This document shows positions 48,892-57,132 of a stretch of DNA of 57,132 bases, in pieces. Source of the stretch: [Mycobacterium] manitobense (GTDB taxonomy: Bacteria; Actinomycetota; Actinomycetes; Mycobacteriales; Mycobacteriaceae); NCBI RefSeq assembly GCF_025821665.1, contig NZ_JACKSJ010000257.1:1-57132 (forward strand), in the 5' to 3' direction. A program made the translations under genes and the position numbers. Below the pieces are notes generated by a model. The model was not told the origin of the DNA, searched no databases, and saw nothing but the letters and a program-made list of their open reading frames with translations. Numbering within the stretch: the stretch's first letter is position 1; every line of letters begins with the position of its first letter.

Positions 48892-49832
48892 AGGCATTCG
48901 GTGATCCGGCGGATCCACCAGTCCCGCCGCTCGGGCGACGCGGCCAGCGCCGCCAGCCGCGCGGACTCGGGATCGACGGGACGGGCAGGCAGCCGGCCGT
49001 CGACCGGGATCAGTGCTTCGGCCACGTCTTCGACGAACAGGCCGCCGGTTCCCAGCCCGCAGGCGTGTGTGAGCGTCGGCAACGCCGCGGCGGCCAGCAG
49101 ACCGCGGGAGATGCCGACCGCGGAGTCCAGGGCGCTCGACACCACGACCGGTATCCCGAGTTGCCCGGCGATGTCGAGCATCCGGCGCACGCCGCCCAGC
49201 GGGGCGACCTTGACGACGGCGATGTCCGCGGCGTCGGCGCGCACCACCCTCAGCGGGTCGTCGGCCTTACGGATGCTCTCGTCGGCCGCGACCGCGACGT
49301 CGATACGGCGCCGTAGCTCGGCGAGTTCGGGCACTGTGGCACAGGGCTGTTCGAGGTACTCCAGCAATCCGTCTGCGGTGAGGGCCGCCGCGGCGGCCAC
49401 CGCTTCGTCCACGGTCCATCCGCCGTTGGCGTCGACGCGCACCGTGGGCACCGACGCCCGCACCGCGTTCACCCGCGCCACGTCGTCGGCCAGAACCTGG
49501 CCTGGCTCGGCCACTTTCACCTTCGCGGTGCGCGCACCCGGGAACCGGGCGAGCACCTCGGGCACCTGCGCCGCATCGACCGCGGGCACCGTCGCGTTGA
49601 TCGGGATGGACGACCGCCGCAGCGCCGGCCGGTCGCCGTAGGCGGCCTCGAGCGCCGCGGACAGCCAGGCGGCAGCCTCCGGCGGCTCGTATTCCGGGAA
49701 GGCGCCGAACTCACCCCACCCCGCGGGGCCGTCGATCAGCGCCACCTCCCGCACCGTGATGCCGCGGAACCGCACTCGCATCGGCAGCGCGACGACGTGC
49801 AGGCGGTCGAGGACGTCAGCCAGGTCGGGCAC
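48876..49832 (-). CDS. menC: MenC: o-succinylbenzoate synthase
   Basis: 318 residues from the GTG at 49832, with CACTAT at about -12 as a possible -10. Enolase-superfamily enzyme that dehydrates SHCHC to o-succinylbenzoate. Visible: KVKVAEPG with catalytic lysine, VRVDANGGW, LEYLEQPC, VAADESIR with metal ligands, VVKVAPLGG, and SSALDSAVG. Cytosolic. It stands apart from menD here, with about 6 kb of accessory genes between, unlike the compact M. tuberculosis order. Confidence 0.94.
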   Translation of the reverse strand: MPDLADVLDRLHVVALPMRVRFRGITVREVALIDGPAGWGEFGAFPEYEPPEAAAWLSAALEAAYGDRPALRRSSIPINATVPAVDAAQVPEVLARFPGARTAKVKVAEPGQVLADDVARVNAVRASVPTVRVDANGGWTVDEAVAAAAALTADGLLEYLEQPCATVPELAELRRRIDVAVAADESIRKADDPLRVVRADAADIAVVKVAPLGGVRRMLDIAGQLGIPVVVSSALDSAVGISRGLLAAAALPTLTHACGLGTGGLFVEDVAEALIPVDGRLPARPVDPESARLAALAASPERRDWWIRRITECLPLTR

Positions 49833-49866
49833 GTTCCCATAGTGCCCTCAAGGCCACCGTGCCGGC

Positions 49867-50688
49867 TCAGGCACCGCCGTATTCGGGACGCAGGATCGGC
49901 GCCAGTGCGGCGAGCGGGATGTGGGCCTGCACCGTGCCCCCGTCCATCGCCCACTGCGGCAGGCCGGGCGAGAAGTTCAGCGGAGTGTCGTGGGCGACCG
50001 GGTAATCGGGCATGTAGAGGATCAGTTCACTGCCGCTCAGCGCCCACGCCTTGTATCCGCCCGAGTAGACCTTGTCGGGCGTCCAGCGGTCGGCCACGAA
50101 CGGGTACGTGCCGGCTTGATGTGGTGGCGGGGCGACCGCGAGTGCCTGTTCGACGAACGGTTGCGCCAGTGGCGGAATCGCGGTGAGCGGGTCGACGCCC
50201 GGCCGCACCAGATCCGTCAGCTGCAGTCGCCGGCCGCCTGCCGTGTCGAAGGTGAAGGTCCGGTAGGCGTTGTTGAAGTCGGGCCCGTCGGCGTGATACG
50301 TCTCGCGGAACACCGCCGACACCGTGTCGCCGCGGCGCAGGATCTGGTAGTTGCCCTCGCCGAAGCTGTCGGCCGCCATGTGCTCGCCGACCCGCCGCCA
50401 GTTGTCCACCAGGGTGGTCAGATAGTCGCGTATCACGGGGCCCGCGAGGGGGTCGGCGACCAGTTCCTCCGGGATGGCGACCTTGATGTCGCGGACCGCC
50501 TTGCGTTCGGAGAGCACCGAGGTCTGGCAGTACTGTCCGGTCCACGCGCCGCCGAGTTCGCCGCAGAACGAAGCGGCCGACGCCGCGGCGCCCGGCGCCG
50601 TCAAGACCGCGGTCGCCGCGACGGCCGCCCCGATGAGTGCGCCGAGTCTCACGGCCGTCAGGGGAGTTCGACTTTGCTTGTGCGCCAT
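49867..50688 (-). CDS. MPT64/RsiV-like secreted protein (DUF3298-type)
   Basis: 273 residues. Signal peptide ALIGAAVAATAVLTAPGAAA, then FCGELGGAWTGQYCQT, which resembles the start of mature MPT64 (Cys pair included), followed by a DUF3298/RsiV-like domain (NNAYRTFTFDTAGGRRLQL, SGSELILYMPDYPVAH). MPT64-family proteins are exported by mycobacteria, with mostly unknown roles. The start overlaps the 3' end of the Mam gene by 31 bp, so it may be the last gene of the mce transcript. Confidence 0.8.
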   Translation of the reverse strand: MAHKQSRTPLTAVRLGALIGAAVAATAVLTAPGAAASAASFCGELGGAWTGQYCQTSVLSERKAVRDIKVAIPEELVADPLAGPVIRDYLTTLVDNWRRVGEHMAADSFGEGNYQILRRGDTVSAVFRETYHADGPDFNNAYRTFTFDTAGGRRLQLTDLVRPGVDPLTAIPPLAQPFVEQALAVAPPPHQAGTYPFVADRWTPDKVYSGGYKAWALSGSELILYMPDYPVAHDTPLNFSPGLPQWAMDGGTVQAHIPLAALAPILRPEYGGA

Positions 50689-51236
50689 GCGCCGTCGACA
50701 TGCTCCATCGTCATCTTGATGCGGCTCCGGTCGATGCGCGGGTCGGGCATGCTGGTGTTCGTCACCGACTGGTCGACGAAGAGCAGCACCACCACCCGGT
50801 CCTTCGACTGTGACTGGACGGCCGACTCCAGGACGACGCCGTGCGCAGTGGCCTTGTTGTCGATGAGCAGTTGGCGCAGCTGCATGCTCGACTGCGAGTA
50901 CATGTCCTTGAACTCACCGGTGGCGCCGCCGAGCACCTGGTCGAAGTTCTCGTCCACCTTGTTCGCGTCGATGCTGGTGAGCACCTGCGCGTACGCCACG
51001 GCGGCCTCGCGGGCCTGCTCACCCGCCCGGGTCGTCGCCCGGTCCTGCCACACGGTCCAGCCGAGGTATCCGCAGCCGGCCAGCGACGCGACGACGACCG
51101 CCGCGGCCGCGCCGGCGAGCAGCTTCTTGCGCCAACGCCGTTCGGGTGCCTCGGAGGCTTCGTCGACCGCGCCCTCGTCGGCGGTGGTGTCCTCGTCGGC
51201 TTCGGTATCGGATTCACCGTCGGTCGTCACGGTCAC
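50658..51236 (-). CDS. Mce-associated membrane protein (Mam)
   Basis: 192 residues from the GTG at 51236; GTG 51230 is also possible. An acidic N-terminal tail (ESDTEADEDTTADEG) is followed by one membrane span (AGAAAAVVVASLAGCGYLGW) and an extracytoplasmic NTF2-like domain (YAQVLTSIDANKVDENFDQV, VVLLFVDQSVTN), the standard Mam architecture. It stabilises or assembles Mce lipid importers. It lies 22 bp after mceF in the same orientation. Confidence 0.9.
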   Translation of the reverse strand: MTVTTDGESDTEADEDTTADEGAVDEASEAPERRWRKKLLAGAAAAVVVASLAGCGYLGWTVWQDRATTRAGEQAREAAVAYAQVLTSIDANKVDENFDQVLGGATGEFKDMYSQSSMQLRQLLIDNKATAHGVVLESAVQSQSKDRVVVLLFVDQSVTNTSMPDPRIDRSRIKMTMEHVDGAWRTSKVELP

Positions 51237-51258
51237 GTCGACCTCCTTCTCGTCGGGT

Positions 51259-52503
51259 TCAACGGGGCGGCTCTATGGGCAGCACGGGACCGCCGTACGG
51301 GGTGGGAATCGTGAAGCGGCCCTTGGGTGTCGGGTCGGTGGTCCTGCCGAGGTCGGCGCCCGGTGGCGGGCCCGCGGTGTCGTCGCCGGCCGGGCGCGGC
51401 GCGTTCTTGGCGCCCCGCACGAGGACGCCGGGATGGTCGTCGCGGCAGTAGGTGTACATGAACGGCTCGGGATAGTCGGCCGCCGACGGTGGCCGGCGCG
51501 GCGTGCCGTAGTCGCAGGCGTAGCGCGGGTAGGCGTCGCCGGTGGCCCAGATGCCGTTGTCGTGCATCACGCTGCCGAGTGCGTCGAGCACCGATCCGCG
51601 ATGCGCGGGGAACAGCGCGTTGAGCGCGGGCACCCGCAGATACAGCAGCTGCGACGTGGTGGTCAGGTTGCCCAGCAGCTGCACCATGGTGTCGGAGTTG
51701 TCGGCGAACAGGTTGTCGACGCTGGCCAGCGCGGGCGGCGCCTGTTCGGTGAGCCGCCGGTAGCCCTCCCGCATCCGGTCGATGCCTGCGAGCGTGCTGG
51801 CGAGGTTCTGGTTCGCGACGGCGATTCCGGCGTTCTTGTCGGCCGCCAGCGTCAGCACCACCCGGCTGCTGCGCAGCATGCTGGTGGTCTCGGGCAGCAC
51901 CGAGTCGAGCGTCGACAGCAGGAACGTGCCGCCGTCGATGATGTCGGTGAGCTTGCGCGGGCCCTCGTCGCTCAGGCTCAGCTCACGGCGGATCAGCTCG
52001 AGCTTGCCCGGATCGACCTGTGCCAGCATGCCGTCGGCATCGGCGAGCAGTTGAGCGAGCGGGACCGGAACGGTGGCGTGGCCGATGACACCGCCGTCGC
52101 GCAGGTACGGGCCGCTGTCGCTGTCGGCGGCGAAGTCGATGTACTGCTCCCCCGCCGGCGACAGTCCGGACACCCGCACATCGCTCGACGAGGGGATGTC
52201 CACCGTCGACTTCACCGCCACCACGGCATTGACTCCCGCCGGGGTGATGTCCAGTCGTTCCACCCGGCCGATCGGCACGCCGCGCAGGGTGACGTCCTGG
52301 TCGGGCAGCAGTCCGCCGGATTCCGGGAGTTCGATGGTGAGCCGGTAGGTCGAGGCGAGCGGGTCGATCCGCAACGCACCGATCAGCAGGTAGCCGCCGG
52401 CGATGACCAGGGTGAGAGTGAGCGCCGCGGCGGACAGCCATGCCCGGCGGCGGTGGCCGGCGCGGACCAGCCGCACGGCGCGGTCGGCGATCGCGCCGAT
52501 CAT
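51259..52503 (-). CDS. mceF: MceF: Mce-family lipid-import protein
   Basis: 414 residues. The ATG at 52503 overlaps the mceE stop by four bases. One membrane span (WLSAAALTLTLVIAGGYLLI) precedes the MCE domain (YRLTIELPESGGLLPDQDVT, GVPIGRVERLDITPAG), then a long helical region with coiled-coil character and a Pro-rich tail. Mce proteins form periplasm-spanning tunnels for lipids or sterols. Last of the six mce genes. Confidence 0.93.
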   Translation of the reverse strand: MIGAIADRAVRLVRAGHRRRAWLSAAALTLTLVIAGGYLLIGALRIDPLASTYRLTIELPESGGLLPDQDVTLRGVPIGRVERLDITPAGVNAVVAVKSTVDIPSSSDVRVSGLSPAGEQYIDFAADSDSGPYLRDGGVIGHATVPVPLAQLLADADGMLAQVDPGKLELIRRELSLSDEGPRKLTDIIDGGTFLLSTLDSVLPETTSMLRSSRVVLTLAADKNAGIAVANQNLASTLAGIDRMREGYRRLTEQAPPALASVDNLFADNSDTMVQLLGNLTTTSQLLYLRVPALNALFPAHRGSVLDALGSVMHDNGIWATGDAYPRYACDYGTPRRPPSAADYPEPFMYTYCRDDHPGVLVRGAKNAPRPAGDDTAGPPPGADLGRTTDPTPKGRFTIPTPYGGPVLPIEPPR

Positions 52504-53714
52504 CGCGGCGGCTCCGGTCCGGCGGGCGGCGGCGGTGGCGGTACTGTCACGATCTGGCCGGGTTCGGTCGGGCTGGGCATCACCGGGACCTGCGGCACCC
52601 CAGGGCCCTTGCCCACGATGCGCTCCTGCAGCCGCCACAGCGTGTATTGGAACGTCCCGACGAGCTGATGCCAGTTGTACCGCTTCGGGCCGTGCAGGCC
52701 GACGTCGCCCTCGAAGCCGATGTCCGGGATCGATCCCAGCACCAGCCGGTCGATGCTGACGCGGGTCGAGATCGCATTGCTAGACGTGGATTTCACCAGC
52801 GGCGGCATGAGCCGGTTCAGCGAGTGCAGGGTGGCGTCCGGTGTCAGCACAACGTCGTTCCACGCCCTGGCGATGGTGTTGGCGTCGCCGATGACGCTGC
52901 GCCCGCTGGTGTCGGTGCCGGCGATCGACGGGAACTTCCTGAGCTGCTCTGTGGTGTCACCGACCTGTGCCACCAGGTCGGCCACCTGGGTGGTGTGTGC
53001 GGCGAGCGTTTCGGTCGCCGGCCCCGCCGCCGCCATCACGTCGGTGATCGTCTGGTTCTTCGCGTCGAGCTGGTCGGCCAGCGCCGACAGATCGGTCATC
53101 GCGGTGGAGAGCTGGTCGGATCGTGAATTGAGCTTGGCGAGAACGCCGTTGGTCCGGTTGATCAGGTCGCCGAACGCCTGGCCCTGGTCGCCGGTGGCCT
53201 TGCCGAGGCCGTTGATGATGTTGGTGAAGTTCCGCACCGCGCCGCCGTTGACGAGTATCGCGGCCGAACTCAGCACCGATTCGACGGTGGCGGCCGCCGT
53301 GGTGGCGTCGAGGCCGATGGTGTCCCCGTTCTTCAGCAGCGGCACGCCGGCGCCTGTCCCGCCGGGCGGCTTCACCGCGACGAACACGTCGCCCAGCGGT
53401 GTGGCGGACCGCAGTTCGGCGGTGCTGCCGACCGGCAGCCGCACGCCGTCCATGATGCGCAGGGTGGCCACGGCGGTGTAGTTGCGCGCGACCATCGACT
53501 CGAGCTGTCCGACGTCGGCGCCGGCCAGCTTGACCTTGGCGTTGGCCGGCAGGTTGAGCGCGTTGGTGAACACCGCCGTCAGCGTCCAGCCGCCGGAGGT
53601 CACACCCGGCGCGGGCAGCGGCAGGCTGGCCAGCCCTTCGGTCGCGCACGCCGAGGTGCTCAGGCACAGCGTCAGCGCCAGCGACGCCACGAACCCGCGA
53701 CGGCCGGCGGTCAC
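52500..53714 (-). CDS. mceE: MceE: Mce-family lipoprotein (LprK-type)
   Basis: 404 residues. The GTG at 53714 overlaps the mceD stop by four bases. The signal ASLALTLCLSTSAC carries a lipobox, as expected for the E-position protein. The MCE domain (LTAVFTNALNLPANAKVKL, GADVGQLESMVARN) is followed by helical repeats and a Pro-rich C-terminus (VTVPPPPPPAGPEPP). It forms part of the envelope lipid-import complex. Confidence 0.93.
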   Translation of the reverse strand: MTAGRRGFVASLALTLCLSTSACATEGLASLPLPAPGVTSGGWTLTAVFTNALNLPANAKVKLAGADVGQLESMVARNYTAVATLRIMDGVRLPVGSTAELRSATPLGDVFVAVKPPGGTGAGVPLLKNGDTIGLDATTAAATVESVLSSAAILVNGGAVRNFTNIINGLGKATGDQGQAFGDLINRTNGVLAKLNSRSDQLSTAMTDLSALADQLDAKNQTITDVMAAAGPATETLAAHTTQVADLVAQVGDTTEQLRKFPSIAGTDTSGRSVIGDANTIARAWNDVVLTPDATLHSLNRLMPPLVKSTSSNAISTRVSIDRLVLGSIPDIGFEGDVGLHGPKRYNWHQLVGTFQYTLWRLQERIVGKGPGVPQVPVMPSPTEPGQIVTVPPPPPPAGPEPPR

Positions 53715-54826
53715 TTCTGTCCCATCGCGGCCAGGCCGTCGAGGACGTAGGTCAGCCCGAAGTCGGGTCCGAAGTCCTGCAGTGTTCCTGTGCTGCAGCC
53801 GAGTTGTCGCAGGCCCATCATGTTGCAGACCTCTTTGATCGCCGCGCTCTCGAACAACACCCGGTCGGTCATCACGCGGACGCGGACCGACCCGTTGACC
53901 TGGTCGACGGTGTTGTAGAGGTTGTCCAGCGTCATCGGCGCCACGTCGAGGAACTCGGCGAGGTCACGCTGGTGTTCGACGGCGGTGGTCACGGTCGTGT
54001 CGCCGTTGCGCACGATCTGCTTGATCGCGTCCCGGTGGGTGTCGAGCACCTCGCCGGCCTGTTTCAGCACCTCGTTGAGCTGACGGCCGGTGGTGCCGGT
54101 GCCGAGGTTCTCGTCGGCGAGGATCTGGCTGAGCTGACCGATGGTGCTGCCGAAGTCGCGCAGGGTCGCGTCGTTGCGTGCGGCGGCGTCGAGGAGCGAG
54201 CTGACGTTGCGCACGATGGTGGTGAGCTGGTCGCGCGTCTGTTCGCCGCCGCTGGCGCTGAGCCGCAACGCCTTCGACAGTTCGTCGAGCGCGGTCTTCA
54301 TGTCCTGGCCGTTGCCGTCGGCGATCGCGGCACTGGCGTTCACCACGTCGGCCACCGGGCCGCCGCCGCGGCCGTCGCCGCGCAGCGAGGTGGACAGCTT
54401 GTCGAGGACGTCGAGCACCCGCGCGAATTCCACCGGCGTCTTCGTCCGGTTCAGACCGATGGTGTCGTGGTCCTGCAGGGTGGGGCCGTCGCGGTAGGGC
54501 GGGGTGAGCTCGATCTGGCGGTCGGTGAGGATCGAGTTGGACACGGTGACGGCCATCGCGTCCGCGGGCACCTTGACGTCGCCGTCCACGGTGAAGCGCA
54601 CCTCGACGTAGCCACCCTTGGGGGTGATCTCGGTGACCTTGCCCACCGGCATCCCGAGCACCGCGATCGAGTTGCCGACGTACACCCCTGCCGCGCTGTC
54701 GAACTGGGCGGTCACGGTGATCGCGTCGCTGCGGTCCTTCAGGTAGGTGACGCCGACCGCGGCGACGATCAGTGCCAGCACCAGGCCGGTGACGGCGACG
54801 CTGAGCAGTTTGGCCCTGCGGCTCAT
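53711..54826 (-). CDS. mceD: MceD: Mce-family protein
   Basis: 371 residues. The ATG at 54826 overlaps the mceC stop by four bases. One N-terminal span (LLSVAVTGLVLALIVAAVGV), MCE domain (TVTAQFDSAAGVYVGNSIAV, GMPVGKVTEITPKGG), and a long helical region with coiled coil (about 150-300). The open frame extends to 54892, but the internal ATG fits the operon overlap and membrane anchor. Part of the lipid importer. Confidence 0.93.
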   Translation of the reverse strand: MSRRAKLLSVAVTGLVLALIVAAVGVTYLKDRSDAITVTAQFDSAAGVYVGNSIAVLGMPVGKVTEITPKGGYVEVRFTVDGDVKVPADAMAVTVSNSILTDRQIELTPPYRDGPTLQDHDTIGLNRTKTPVEFARVLDVLDKLSTSLRGDGRGGGPVADVVNASAAIADGNGQDMKTALDELSKALRLSASGGEQTRDQLTTIVRNVSSLLDAAARNDATLRDFGSTIGQLSQILADENLGTGTTGRQLNEVLKQAGEVLDTHRDAIKQIVRNGDTTVTTAVEHQRDLAEFLDVAPMTLDNLYNTVDQVNGSVRVRVMTDRVLFESAAIKEVCNMMGLRQLGCSTGTLQDFGPDFGLTYVLDGLAAMGQK

Positions 54827-55854
54827 TTGCAGTCCTTGAAGTATTCGATCATGCCGAACTGCTTGGCCCGGCCGCTGATCGCGCACATCCACGAGTCGAC
54901 GACGAGGCCGTTGGCGGCGTTCAGGTCGACCGCGTTGCCGGTTCCGGTGGCGTTGGCCAGGCCCCTCAGCGCGACCGGGCCCGCCTGCAGCGTGCTGCGC
55001 AGCAGATCGTCGTGCTGGCCGAGCATGTCGGAGAGCGCCCGCACGTTGCGCAGCAGGTTCTCCAGCTCGGGCCGGTCGTCGATGACGATGCCGCTGAGCG
55101 TCTCGACGAGGTTGGTGAGCGCCTGCATCATGGCGTGGAAGCTGGCACGCCGGAGCACGAACTCGCCGATCAGCTCCTGGCCCTGGCGGACCATGTTGGC
55201 GATGTTGGCGTGCTGCCGCTCCAGTGTGCTGCTGACGGTCTGGGTGGTCTTCAGCAGCGACCCCAGCTGGTCGCGACGTTCGGCGACGATCGAGGACAGG
55301 GTGTGGATGTTCTGCACGGCCTGCGGTACCACCGGCGGCAGGGTGTGCAATTCGGCGCCGAGCACGCTGAGCGATTCGGCGAACTGGTCGGAGTCGACCT
55401 GTTCGTAGGTGGTGGTGACGTCGGCCAGCGCCTCCTGCAGGTCGTAGGGCACCTCGGTGTGCCGGAGGTCGATGGTGCGGTCGGGCAGTTCACCCGGCCC
55501 GGCGGGTTGCAGTGCCAGATAACGGGATCCGAGGATTGTCGTGATCTTGATGATGGCCTTGGTGTCCTCCCCCAGCACCACGTTGTCGCGCACCCGCAGG
55601 CGTGCCTCGACCCGGTCGCCGACCAGCTCCATGTCGGTCACCTCGCCAACCTGGATACCGGCGATGGTGATCGGGTTACCCGGCTGCAGCGCGGCGGCCT
55701 GCAGGAACTGCGCGGTGTAGGTGCGGTAGCCGGCGCCGGACAGTTTCACCAGCAGCATCGCCCCGACCAGCACCGCGATCACCGCGATCGCGATGGCCCC
55801 CAGCCACGGCTTGCTGTAGTCCTCCAGCGCTCGGCGCCTGCGTGTCTCAGCCAT
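54823..55854 (-). CDS. mceC: MceC: Mce-family protein
   Basis: 343 residues. The ATG at 55854 overlaps the mceB stop region by 8 bp. One span (LGAIAIAVIAVLVGAMLLV), MCE domain (YTAQFLQAAALQPGNPITI, AGIQVGEVTDMELVGDRVE), then helices. Two cysteines near the C-terminus (WMCAIS, FKDC). Part of the lipid importer. Confidence 0.93.
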   Translation of the reverse strand: MAETRRRRALEDYSKPWLGAIAIAVIAVLVGAMLLVKLSGAGYRTYTAQFLQAAALQPGNPITIAGIQVGEVTDMELVGDRVEARLRVRDNVVLGEDTKAIIKITTILGSRYLALQPAGPGELPDRTIDLRHTEVPYDLQEALADVTTTYEQVDSDQFAESLSVLGAELHTLPPVVPQAVQNIHTLSSIVAERRDQLGSLLKTTQTVSSTLERQHANIANMVRQGQELIGEFVLRRASFHAMMQALTNLVETLSGIVIDDRPELENLLRNVRALSDMLGQHDDLLRSTLQAGPVALRGLANATGTGNAVDLNAANGLVVDSWMCAISGRAKQFGMIEYFKDCK

Positions 55855-56902
55855 CGGCCATGTTCCTGCACCTCGGGGTGTGCCACGCCCGGTTACCCGG
55901 GGTGGCCGCGTTGACGATGATCGGCACCACGTCGTTGAGCCCCGGGAAGAATCCGGTGGCGTTCAGGTCGCACGCATACGCGTTCGCGAAGGCGCCCTCG
56001 TTGGTGATGCGGCCGAATCCCTTGAGCAGCAACGGCAGGTTGGCCCCGGTGAACGCGAGTTGCGGTTCGATGCCGACCATGTGCTGCGCGAAGCCCGGTT
56101 CGCGAAGGACGAGTTCGTTGAGCGCCGGGTACACCTCGTCGGTGACAGTCGAGAGCTGCTGCGTCACACGCGAGATCGATCCCACGGAGTCCACGAGTTC
56201 GGGCCTGCGGTCCTCGAAGGTGGTGATCGCCCGTTGCGTTTGCGCCAGCACCTGGTCGAGGTTGGCGTTCTGAGCCGCCAGGGTCCCGAACACCCGGTCC
56301 AGGCTGTCGATGACGTTGCCGAGCACCTGATCCCGGCCGGCGAAGGCGTCTGTGAGTTGTGAGGTCTGGTCGACGAGTGTGGTGATGGCGGACTCGTCGC
56401 CCTGCAGCGACTGCAGGACGCCCTTGGTGAGGTTGTCCGCGTCGCGCGGGTTGAGCACGCTGAACAGCGGCTCGTAACCGTTGAGCAGTGTGCCGACGTC
56501 GAAGGACGGATCGGTGCGCTCGACGGGGATGACACTGCCCGGCGGCAGTGCACCGGGCTCGCCGAGGGTGCCTAGTGTCAGCCCGAGATAGCGCTGGCCG
56601 ACGATGTTCTGGTACGTCACCGAGGCGACGGTGGTGCCGAGCACCTGCTGTTCGGTCTGCACGACGAACGACACCTTGGCCCGGTCGCCCTGCAGTTCGA
56701 TGTTCTCGACGCGGCCGACCCGCACTCCGGCCATCCGGACGTCGTCGCCCACCCGGAGGCCGTACACGTCGGAGAACATCGCCGCGTACGGCGCGGTGGT
56801 GCCGGCGACGTCGCGCCGCAGCGTGACGTACACCAGCAAGGTCAGGGTGACGGCCACGACCATGAACAGTGACAGCCCCACCAGTGCGCCGCGGTACTTC
56901 AT
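55847..56902 (-). CDS. mceB: MceB: Mce-family protein
   Basis: 351 residues. The ATG at 56902 overlaps the mceA stop by four bases. One span (LVGLSLFMVVAVTLTLLVYV), MCE domain (YAAMFSDVYGLRVGDDVRMA, GVRVGRVENIELQGD), then helices and a C-terminal Cys pair (YACDLNATG, TPRCRN). Part of the lipid importer. Confidence 0.93.
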   Translation of the reverse strand: MKYRGALVGLSLFMVVAVTLTLLVYVTLRRDVAGTTAPYAAMFSDVYGLRVGDDVRMAGVRVGRVENIELQGDRAKVSFVVQTEQQVLGTTVASVTYQNIVGQRYLGLTLGTLGEPGALPPGSVIPVERTDPSFDVGTLLNGYEPLFSVLNPRDADNLTKGVLQSLQGDESAITTLVDQTSQLTDAFAGRDQVLGNVIDSLDRVFGTLAAQNANLDQVLAQTQRAITTFEDRRPELVDSVGSISRVTQQLSTVTDEVYPALNELVLREPGFAQHMVGIEPQLAFTGANLPLLLKGFGRITNEGAFANAYACDLNATGFFPGLNDVVPIIVNAATPGNRAWHTPRCRNMADG

Positions 56903-57132
56903 CCGGGGCTCCCTTCCGGTGCGAGCGAGACGGTGGTGCCGCGGGCCATCGGCCCGAGCAGCAGTTGGGTGGCGGGCGTGGCGGGCCGGCCGGTGATCAG
57001 GCTCAGTTGCTCGCGTTCCTGGGTGCTGCCAATGGGCCCGACATTGCCGCCGAACGACGCCGGGGCCGCCTCGGCCGGCAGCGGCGGCGGGCCCGGCGGT
57101 TCCGGCCAGATCGGGGCGCGCGGTGCGACCGG
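56899..57132 (-). CDS. mceA: MceA C-terminus (partial, 5' end outside window)
   Basis: The frame is open from the right window edge to a TGA overlapping the mceB start (ATGA), giving 77 residues. They are the Pro/Gly-rich end expected for MceA: PIWPEPPGPPPLPAEAAP, then STQEREQLSLITGRPATP and QLLLGPMARG. The MCE domain, membrane anchor and upstream yrbE genes lie outside the window. Identification rests on position and on the characteristic tail. Confidence 0.8.
   Translation of the reverse strand, partial: PVAPRAPIWPEPPGPPPLPAEAAPASFGGNVGPIGSTQEREQLSLITGRPATPATQLLLGPMARGTTVSLAPEGSPG

Noticed and set aside
49921..52668. A 915-residue plus-strand open frame opposite the mce genes
   Set aside because: It is antisense to MPT64-like, mam and mceF genes, Arg/His/Gly-rich, and has no domain; an effect of high GC.
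1..57132. CRISPR array or classical toxin-antitoxin/restriction defence island
   Set aside because: No regularly spaced repeats, cas, restriction or paired toxin genes were seen; the short Gly-rich repeat at 1-165 is coding.

Overview
The window is GC-rich actinobacterial DNA from a non-tuberculous Mycobacterium/Mycolicibacterium-like genome. The evidence is a menaquinone cluster in the same relative gene order as Mycobacterium tuberculosis Rv0553-Rv0566 (recalled synteny, not searched), a VirS/MymA locus, an Mce operon with its Mam protein, WS/DGAT and MPT64-family proteins, many GTG starts, and many genes whose start codon lies 7-8 bases after a TANNNT -10 element, as in mycobacterial leaderless transcription.

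Left part (1-9100): the end of a collagen-like protein gene; a Tat-exported PhoD phosphatase divergent from a leaderless HSL-family esterase; a three-gene, translationally coupled operon encoding an arginine:X amidinotransferase and two GT4-like glycosyltransferases (3361-7009); small secreted proteins; and an ArsR-SRPBCC pair with a perfect palindrome over its promoter.

9300-15253: a WS/DGAT acyltransferase, the AraC regulator VirS and the divergent mymA-lipR-sadH operon. The virS-mymA gap holds two direct repeats 21 bp apart. Downstream members of the M. tuberculosis operon are absent; sadH is followed by a terminator and an att site.

15315-21344: a 6.03-kb integrative element in the 3' half of tRNA-Tyr. 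It is bounded by 61-bp identical repeats and carries paired GTGACAA motifs near both ends, a tyrosine integrase, a class II Fic protein behind a long palindrome, an RHH protein, small exported or lipoprotein cargo, and remnants of an HNH-like Zn protein and a DUF3263 protein. No transfer genes are seen.

21471-33758: YajQ and threonine aldolase; a four-gene minus-strand operon (GT4, six-hairpin protein, GH130, beta-propeller lipoprotein); gpsA; htpX; grcC1 and menJ, divergent across only 21 bp with overlapping -10 elements; and small membrane or secreted proteins.

33768-49832: the menaquinone/mannosyltransferase neighbourhood (menG, mgtA, DUF3592 protein, menD, bpoC, menC), interspersed with accessory genes: SDR, DsbA-like lipoprotein, Zn-alcohol dehydrogenase with SRPBCC partner, DUF2330 protein, deazaflavin oxidoreductase, P450, two DJ-1/PfpI proteins, a tandem Phd-type antitoxin and a tandem TetR regulator.

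49867-57132: an MPT64-like secreted protein, a Mam protein and mceF-mceE-mceD-mceC-mceB-mceA on the minus strand; mceA is cut by the window edge. Coordinates come from reading the sequence; no database search was run, so family names rest on motif recognition.
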